Positions 31,085-35,767 of a stretch of DNA of 35,767 bases are shown piece by piece; within the stretch, counting starts at the first letter, position 1; each line of letters starts with the position of its first letter. This stretch comes from Bacteroidales bacterium (GTDB lineage: Bacteria > Bacteroidota > Bacteroidia > Bacteroidales > Tenuifilaceae). The notes below the pieces were generated by a model. That model was not told the DNA's origin. It did not search any database and saw only the letters and a list, made by a program, of their open reading frames with translations. A program made the position numbers and the translations under genes. Location of the stretch: the NCBI GenBank assembly GCA_003531155.1, contig DQHR01000078.1:351-36117 (forward strand). Direction: 5' to 3'.

Positions 31085-32953
31085 ATGAAGGCTCTAATTC
31101 TAGCAGGAGGAAAAGGTACTCGTTTGGGCGAAAAAACACAACTTACGCCTAAGCCAATGCTGCTAATAGGCGAGAAGCCCGTTTTGCAGCATCAGGTTGA
31201 ACTTTTTAAGAGCTACGGAATTACCGATATAACTTTTTTGGTAAATCACCTAAGCGAATCCATAGTTGAGCACTTTGGAGATGGGAGCGCGCTAGGTGTC
31301 AGGATATCTTATTACAATGAGCGTGAACCACTAGGAACAGCAGGCGGGTTAAAGGATTTAGAGGGGATTTTATCGGAAGATTTTATTCTCCTTTACGGCG
31401 ATGTTATGCTAAATATGGATTTAAGCCGTTTGTTAGATTTTCATCAGGCAAAAAATAGCGAGTGCACGGTTGTTGTTCACCCCAATGATCATCCGCAGGA
31501 TAGTGATTTGGTTGAGATAGATGATAGTAGGCGAGTTACTGAGTTTCATTCTAAACCTCATGCTGAAGGGAAATTTTATAGAAATCTCGTAAATGCTGGA
31601 CTTTACGTTATGAGTCCATCAATTCTTCGTTATATAAAAAGGGGTAAGAAGGCTGATTTCGGGCACGATATTTTCCCTAATATCTGCAGAAAGATAAATA
31701 TGTTTGGCTACAATACAGCCGAATATTTAAAGGATATGGGTACTCCGGCAAGGCTCGAAAAGGTAACCTCCGATTATTTGTCGGGTAGAATTGAAAGATC
31801 TAGCTATAAATACAAACGAGCATGTATATTCCTCGACCGTGATGGAGTTATAAATGAAGATACTGATCTGATTTCGCGCCACGAGGATTTAAATATTTTT
31901 GAGTTTGTTCCAGAGGCAATTAAGCGAATAAATCAATCGGAATACCTTTCAGTAGTTATTACCAATCAGAGTGTTGTGGCTCGAAACCTTTGCAGTTATG
32001 ATGAAGTAAAGGTTATTCACAATAAAATGGAAGCGCTGCTAGGTGAGCAAGGTGCATATTTAACAGGAATCTATTTTTGCCCTCACCATCCTGATGGCGG
32101 TTTCCCGGGCGAGAATGTGAATTATAAAGTTAACTGCTCTTGTCGTAAACCAAAACCGGGCATGCTGCTCGAAGCTGCAAAGGAGTTCAATATCAATTTG
32201 CAAAAATCGTGGATGGTTGGCGACTCCGATAGGGACATAAAGGCTGGTCGTGCTGCAGGTTGTAAAACAATTGCTGTTCGCACTGGAAGGAGCACGCATA
32301 CTAGCAAACTTTATCCCGATTACTGGTTTGAGGACTTAACCGAGGCTGTTTCGTTTATTCTTGGCAACCCTTACCAAAAAGTAGTTGAAAAAGTTGATAA
32401 GCATGTTGTGAAAAATGGCGTAAAGCCATTTGTAATTGCAGTTGGGGGTAGGGCTCGTTCAGGGAAGAGTTCGCTGAGCAAAAATATTGAGCAATGGTTT
32501 GAGGGGCAAGGGAAAAAGGTACTTCATGTTGAACTCGATAAGTGGATTTTACCTCAGACGCAAAGGGGGAATGCAAAAAATGTTTTCGATAGATATCAAA
32601 TCCCATTGCTAACAAAGGATCTGCAATCGCTTATTAAAGGTAAAAAGGTTACAGCACCCGGATATACAATTGATCCAATGGCTGTGCATGAGCCTGTGAC
32701 ATATGATCCATCTGGCTTTGAGATAATAATTCTTGATGGAGTTGTTGCTCTCTCAATGCCTGAAATAAGGGAATTAACACACCAGAAATTGTTTGTTAAG
32801 ATTGATTCAGAGTTGCATAAACAAAGATTCTTTGACTATTATCATTGGCGCGGAAAAACCGAAAGTGAGATTTTCTATCTGTTTGAATCGCGTTTAAAGG
32901 ATGAGAATAAGTTAATAGATATGGATATTGATTATGCAGATATAGTAATTTAA
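31085..32953 (+). CDS. Trimodular fusion: heptose-1-phosphate guanylyltransferase, heptose-1,7-bisphosphate phosphatase and P-loop kinase
   Basis: A 622-residue protein with three modules. Residues 1-~235 are a nucleotidyltransferase of the HddC type (LILAGGKGTRLGEKTQLTPK, then PLGTAGGL and LLYGDVMLNMD). Residues ~243-425 are a HAD phosphatase of the GmhB type: catalytic Asp251 and Asp253 in FLDRDGVIN, zinc ligands Cys332, His334, Cys351 and Cys353 (CPHHPDGG ... CSCRKPKPGM), and GDSDRDIKAGRAAG. Residues ~430-622 form a P-loop NTPase like uridine kinase: Walker A GGRARSGKS with Lys461, an LDKW segment and LDGVVALSM. The first two steps removed and added here (phosphatase, then GMP transfer) are the last two reactions to GDP-D-glycero-alpha-D-manno-heptose. 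The kinase substrate is unknown; HddA downstream already supplies the normal sugar kinase. Confidence 0.87.
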   Translation: MKALILAGGKGTRLGEKTQLTPKPMLLIGEKPVLQHQVELFKSYGITDITFLVNHLSESIVEHFGDGSALGVRISYYNEREPLGTAGGLKDLEGILSEDFILLYGDVMLNMDLSRLLDFHQAKNSECTVVVHPNDHPQDSDLVEIDDSRRVTEFHSKPHAEGKFYRNLVNAGLYVMSPSILRYIKRGKKADFGHDIFPNICRKINMFGYNTAEYLKDMGTPARLEKVTSDYLSGRIERSSYKYKRACIFLDRDGVINEDTDLISRHEDLNIFEFVPEAIKRINQSEYLSVVITNQSVVARNLCSYDEVKVIHNKMEALLGEQGAYLTGIYFCPHHPDGGFPGENVNYKVNCSCRKPKPGMLLEAAKEFNINLQKSWMVGDSDRDIKAGRAAGCKTIAVRTGRSTHTSKLYPDYWFEDLTEAVSFILGNPYQKVVEKVDKHVVKNGVKPFVIAVGGRARSGKSSLSKNIEQWFEGQGKKVLHVELDKWILPQTQRGNAKNVFDRYQIPLLTKDLQSLIKGKKVTAPGYTIDPMAVHEPVTYDPSGFEIIILDGVVALSMPEIRELTHQKLFVKIDSELHKQRFFDYYHWRGKTESEIFYLFESRLKDENKLIDMDIDYADIVI

Positions 32954-32959
32954 TTATCT

Positions 32960-33040
32960 AACCACAATGGGCACCAAGGACACACTAAGGAATGTTTACT
33001 CTGTGAAACTCTGTGTGAACTCCGCGTCCTCTGTGTTATA
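32960..33040. repeat. Dispersed intergenic repeat (CACAATGGGCACCAAGGACAC / CTCTGTG family)
   Basis: The gap between the fusion gene and hddA is filled by an imperfect palindrome: CACCAAGGACACA on the left and CGTCCTCTGTGTT on the right, with CTCTGTGAAACTCTGTGTGA between. Similar 'ACACAAAGGACACAAAG ... CTCTGTG' elements are scattered in many Bacteroidota genomes as far as I recall. It separates otherwise functionally linked genes and may attenuate or stabilise the transcript. Confidence 0.6.
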
Positions 33041-33059
33041 AAAAGTAAAAAGTTATTGA

Positions 33060-34046
33060 ATGATAATTACCCGAACACCATTTAGGATAAGCTTTGTAGG
33101 CGGCGGCTCCGATTTACGGGAGTTTTACTCCAAGCATCAGGGTGCTGTGCTTAGCACATCCATCAATAAATATATGTATATCTCATCTCATCGATTTTTC
33201 GAGGAGGATAAGATAAGAGCAAAATACTCAATTACCGAAACCGTTGAGAATATCGAGGAGCTTAAGCACGATATTATTCGTGAGGCCCTTAAGATGGTTA
33301 AGATTAAGGGTGGTGTTGAGATTAGCTCAATTGCCGATATCCCTGCCGGAACAGGAATGGGCTCGTCATCGGCATTTACTGTTGGTTTACTACACAACCT
33401 TAATGCAATAAAACGAGAATACGTTTCGAAGGAGATGCTTGCAGAGGCAGCTTGTCGTATGGAGATTGATGTGCTCAAAGAACCTATTGGTAAACAGGAT
33501 CAGTATGCTGCTGCATTTGGAGGTTTGAATATCTTTAGATTCAATGCAAACGAAACGGTTACCGTTGAGCCGCTTTACCTAAAGCAAGATGTTTATCAGC
33601 AGCTACAGGATAACCTTGTGCTATTTTACATTGGAAATGCTCGTAAAGCATCCGATATTCTTGTTGAGCAGAAGGATAATATGGCTAAGGCCGATAAGTT
33701 CTCTGTTTTAAAGGATATGGTTGCCCTCGTTGATGCTTTAAAAGATGTGCTTTACAAGGGAACAATCGATGAATTTGGGTTGTTACTGCATCAGAACTGG
33801 ATGCTTAAACAGCGTTTGGCTTCCAAAATTAGTAACGATAATATATCGGAACTTTATCAGCTAGGAATTAAGAACGGTGCTACTGGCGGAAAACTTCTTG
33901 GTGCAGGTGGTGGTGGATTTATGCTATTCTACTGCCCTAAGGAAAAACAAGCAGCGTTAATAAAAGCAATGCCGGCAAGGCATTTCGATTTTAAATTTGA
34001 CTTAGAAGGAACAAAATTAATTTACTTTGGCGATGAGTGGGCTTAA
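33060..34046 (+). CDS. hddA: D-glycero-alpha-D-manno-heptose-7-phosphate kinase (GHMP family)
   Basis: A 328-residue GHMP kinase. It starts MIITRTPFRISFVGGGSDLR, characteristic of HddA-type sugar kinases; the ATP-binding loop is PAGTGMGSSSA (~95-105), and the C-terminal GHMP motif is GGKLLGAGGGGF (~275-286). It phosphorylates D-glycero-D-manno-heptose 7-phosphate at C1, giving the 1,7-bisphosphate that the GmhB module dephosphorylates. Length is normal for the family. The gene overlaps gmhA by 14 bp, and lies between the other enzymes of the same pathway, which makes the heptose assignment stronger than for an isolated GHMP kinase. Confidence 0.9.
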   Translation: MIITRTPFRISFVGGGSDLREFYSKHQGAVLSTSINKYMYISSHRFFEEDKIRAKYSITETVENIEELKHDIIREALKMVKIKGGVEISSIADIPAGTGMGSSSAFTVGLLHNLNAIKREYVSKEMLAEAACRMEIDVLKEPIGKQDQYAAAFGGLNIFRFNANETVTVEPLYLKQDVYQQLQDNLVLFYIGNARKASDILVEQKDNMAKADKFSVLKDMVALVDALKDVLYKGTIDEFGLLLHQNWMLKQRLASKISNDNISELYQLGIKNGATGGKLLGAGGGGFMLFYCPKEKQAALIKAMPARHFDFKFDLEGTKLIYFGDEWA

Positions 34047-34650
34047 ACACTATAATGATTATTTCAAACAGGTAAGCGATGTGCTAGCTAAGATTGATGC
34101 TTCGCAATTAGAATCAGTTGCAAATGCAATTGTAGAATGCTATAAGCGCGATGGCATGATTTACGTTTTTGGAAACGGAGGAAGTTCTGCTACCGCATCA
34201 CATGTGGCGGGCGATTACTTAAAAGCTATTACTCTTGGCATGGATAAGCGATTAAAAATTATCTGCTTAAGCGATAATACTCCCGGCTTAATGGCTATTG
34301 CCAATGATATGTCGTACGATGATATTTTTGTTGAACAGCTTAAGAGTTTCATCAAACCCGGTGATTTGGCCATAGGTATCTCGGGAAGTGGTAATTCTGA
34401 GAATGTGCTTCGCGCATTGAAATTAGCTAAGGAACGGAACGTTGAAACTATTTGTTTGGTTGGTTTCTCTGGGGGTAAGGCAAAATCGATGGTTGATATT
34501 TGCGTTCACATCCCAGTTAACGATATGGAAATGACAGAAGATTTACATCTTCTTTGCTTTCATGCAATAAAACAGCAACTAATCAAAACCATCAACACAA
34601 CCCAGACTGGCATGGGTGATAAGTACGATGCTAGGATGAAAGAGTGCTAA
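34033..34650 (+). CDS. gmhA: Sedoheptulose-7-phosphate isomerase (phosphoheptose isomerase)
   Basis: A ~205-residue SIS-domain protein. Motifs: FGNGGSSATASHVAGDY (~45-62, sugar phosphate loop), AIGISGSGNSENVLRAL (~113-130), and the C-terminal MTEDLHLLCFHAIKQQL with the residues used for catalysis in GmhA. It converts sedoheptulose 7-phosphate to D-glycero-D-manno-heptose 7-phosphate, the first step of the pathway. I choose the ATG at 34033; a TTG two codons upstream (34027) is also in frame but less likely. The overlap with hddA (14 bp) implies translational coupling. DiaA is a related SIS protein, but the gene context favours GmhA. Confidence 0.92.
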   Translation: MSGLKHYNDYFKQVSDVLAKIDASQLESVANAIVECYKRDGMIYVFGNGGSSATASHVAGDYLKAITLGMDKRLKIICLSDNTPGLMAIANDMSYDDIFVEQLKSFIKPGDLAIGISGSGNSENVLRALKLAKERNVETICLVGFSGGKAKSMVDICVHIPVNDMEMTEDLHLLCFHAIKQQLIKTINTTQTGMGDKYDARMKEC

Positions 34651-34708
34651 ACTAGTTGTCAGTGTTTGGTTGACAGTGGACAGTAATTGTTCTAAATTTC
34701 ATGTAAAA

Positions 34709-34804
34709 TGTCATCCTGAGCACCCGCCTGCCAAGGCGTAGCAACGGACAGGCAGCGAAGAATCTAAATATCTGTAATTATAGATGCTTCAGCATGACAA
34801 AAGT
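34709..34804. repeat. Dispersed intergenic repeat (GTCATCCTGAGC ... AGATGCTTCAGCATGACA)
   Basis: A longer copy of the family seen at 22504-22534. It begins TGTCATCCTGAGC and ends AGATGCTTCAGCATGACAAA, so TGTCAT and ATGACA form inverted ends, with an embedded GC-rich hairpin-like insert (CACCCGCCTGCC ... GGACAGGCAG, 34721-34756). It lies between the convergent gmhA and glycosyltransferase genes and may serve as a bidirectional terminator-like structure. Confidence 0.7.
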
Positions 34805-34833
34805 TATTGTGAACGGTCAAATGGCCGATTAAC

Positions 34834-35767
34834 CTACACTAATGATTTATCCCTTCTAAGTATTAGCAGTTGAACAAAGTTGGCTATAAACCCACTTCCA
34901 TAACCACCAAACTGAGTAAATACAGCAATTATAGATAGAGCCCCAACTTTGGGGCTTTTGTTTTTTATGGTTGAGTCAACGAAAATTGCAGCAATGTATA
35001 TTGCTAACATTATTGACCATGCTGTAAATAGTTTTGTGCTGAATAATGGGGTAATGATGAGTAACAGAATTGCCATTAAAAAGAATGCAGGAAAGAAGTG
35101 GGTTATTTTTAACTCCTTTGGATATAGCTTGTAAATGTTAATACGAGCCGCGCCAAACCTGAAAACCTGACGAAAAAACGCTTTGAAAGTCGTTCTTCGT
35201 TTGTGATAAACGTAAGCTTCGGGGATTAGCCCAGTTTTAAAACCCATACTAATTATTCGTATGCTAAACTCAATATCTTCGGCGCATTTTAGCGATGAGT
35301 AGCCATTGGTTTTTTCAAAAACAGTTCTCGATATTCCCATGTTAAATCCACGTGGATGGAACTGTCCAACATGATTCTTCTTACCCCGTATACCTCCAGT
35401 TGTTAGTATTGAGGTCATTGAATAGCTGATGGCTTTTTGAAGCGGAGTAAACGATTCATCAGCAGCATCTGGTCCTCCAAAAGCATCAAAACTATTTGCT
35501 TTTAGCCCTTTCAGAACATTGTTTAGATACTCTTCAGGGAGAACGCAATCCGAATCTAAAAAGATAAAGTATTGCCCTTTTGCATGTTGACAACCAAGGT
35601 TTCTTGAGTCGCTAATGCCAAGGTAGGGTCTGTGCAGATGTTGTACATCCAACCTCGATTTGTAGTCTTCGATAATTGGAACCAGCTTCTCATCGGGCGT
35701 GCCATCTGCAAGGATTAGCTCAAAATCTTTGTTGGTTTGCTTGGTAAGGCTTGCCATCAGCTCATCA
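34834..35767 (-). CDS. Family 2 glycosyltransferase with C-terminal membrane segments (partial)
   Basis: The frame stays open to the right edge: codons before the Met at 35757 read Asp-Glu-Leu, continuing the usual GT2 start (…DELMASLTKQTNKDFELIL), so the N-terminal ~25 residues lie outside the window and that Met is internal. GT-A fold features: the metal-binding DxD motif in FLDSDCVLP, a GGPDAAD segment, GFNMGISRTVFEKTNGY and the acidic acceptor-site motif AEDIEFS. Around residues 220-300 of the visible part there are two or three hydrophobic helices, indicating a membrane-bound enzyme that adds sugars to a lipid-linked or surface glycan. It is convergent to the heptose genes, with no shared transcript. 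The donor and acceptor sugars cannot be told from the sequence. Confidence 0.88.
   Translation of the reverse strand, partial: DELMASLTKQTNKDFELILADGTPDEKLVPIIEDYKSRLDVQHLHRPYLGISDSRNLGCQHAKGQYFIFLDSDCVLPEEYLNNVLKGLKANSFDAFGGPDAADESFTPLQKAISYSMTSILTTGGIRGKKNHVGQFHPRGFNMGISRTVFEKTNGYSSLKCAEDIEFSIRIISMGFKTGLIPEAYVYHKRRTTFKAFFRQVFRFGAARINIYKLYPKELKITHFFPAFFLMAILLLIITPLFSTKLFTAWSIMLAIYIAAIFVDSTIKNKSPKVGALSIIAVFTQFGGYGSGFIANFVQLLILRRDKSLV

Noticed and set aside
35755..35757. ATG at 35757 as the start of the glycosyltransferase.
   Set aside because: The frame continues upstream to the window edge with residues (Asp-Glu-Leu) that fit the GT2 N-terminus, so the Met is internal and the gene is truncated by the window.

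Overview
The window comes from a low-GC, anaerobic member of the Bacteroidota, probably class Bacteroidia. The evidence is: type IX secretion (T9SS) C-terminal sorting domains ending in Lys-Gln on two giant surface proteins; large beta-propeller/Y_Y_Y sensor kinases paired with LytTR regulators; promoters with the Bacteroidota TTTG / TAnnTTTG pattern; intergenic repeat families that I recall from this phylum; and pyruvate:ferredoxin oxidoreductase together with a NAD-linked formate dehydrogenase, which fits fermentative or anaerobic metabolism.

Layout. (1) 1-5290, plus strand: the 3' end of pyruvate:ferredoxin oxidoreductase with its terminator, a reg_prop/Y_Y_Y/LytS-type sensor kinase and its LytTR response regulator, then ruvX and def packed closely behind the regulator and closed by a clear terminator. 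(2) 5355-7469: a ComEC/Rec2-type DNA uptake channel, convergent by only 5 bp with (3) 7475-11924, minus strand: a three-gene formate dehydrogenase operon in the order gamma (NuoE-like), beta (NuoF-like), alpha (molybdopterin subunit with an active-site cysteine), preceded by a promoter-like sequence overlapping a perfect palindrome. (4) 12030-22707: a 10.6-kb block bounded by two 62-bp direct repeats that differ at one base. It holds a tightly packed minus-strand trio: a tail-fibre-like surface protein, a PQQ/WD-type propeller protein, and a 1910-residue T9SS protein with an N-terminal M23 peptidase domain. (5) 22715-23038: two tiny lipoprotein genes sharing a Cys-x4-Cys-Pro-Ala-Tyr motif, the second only 41 codons long. 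(6) 23368-29916: a 2182-residue T9SS adhesin-like protein built from repeated beta-sandwich modules. (7) 30323-34650, plus strand: a Crp/Fnr regulator behind a textbook Bacteroidota promoter, followed by a complete gene set for GDP-D-glycero-alpha-D-manno-heptose (a guanylyltransferase-phosphatase-kinase fusion, HddA kinase, GmhA isomerase). (8) 34834-35767, minus strand: a family 2 glycosyltransferase cut by the window edge.

How the genes fit together. Much of the window concerns the cell surface: secreted multidomain proteins, small lipoproteins, and nucleotide-activated heptose plus a glycosyltransferase for a surface glycan. T9SS cargo in this phylum is commonly attached to a surface glycolipid, but no direct link between the heptose pathway and these proteins is visible here. 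The rest is anaerobic carbon and electron metabolism (PFOR, formate dehydrogenase) and housekeeping (RuvX, peptide deformylase). The observations most worth following are the three-domain heptose enzyme with an extra P-loop kinase, the paired CPAY micro-lipoproteins, and the repeat-bounded surface-protein block.
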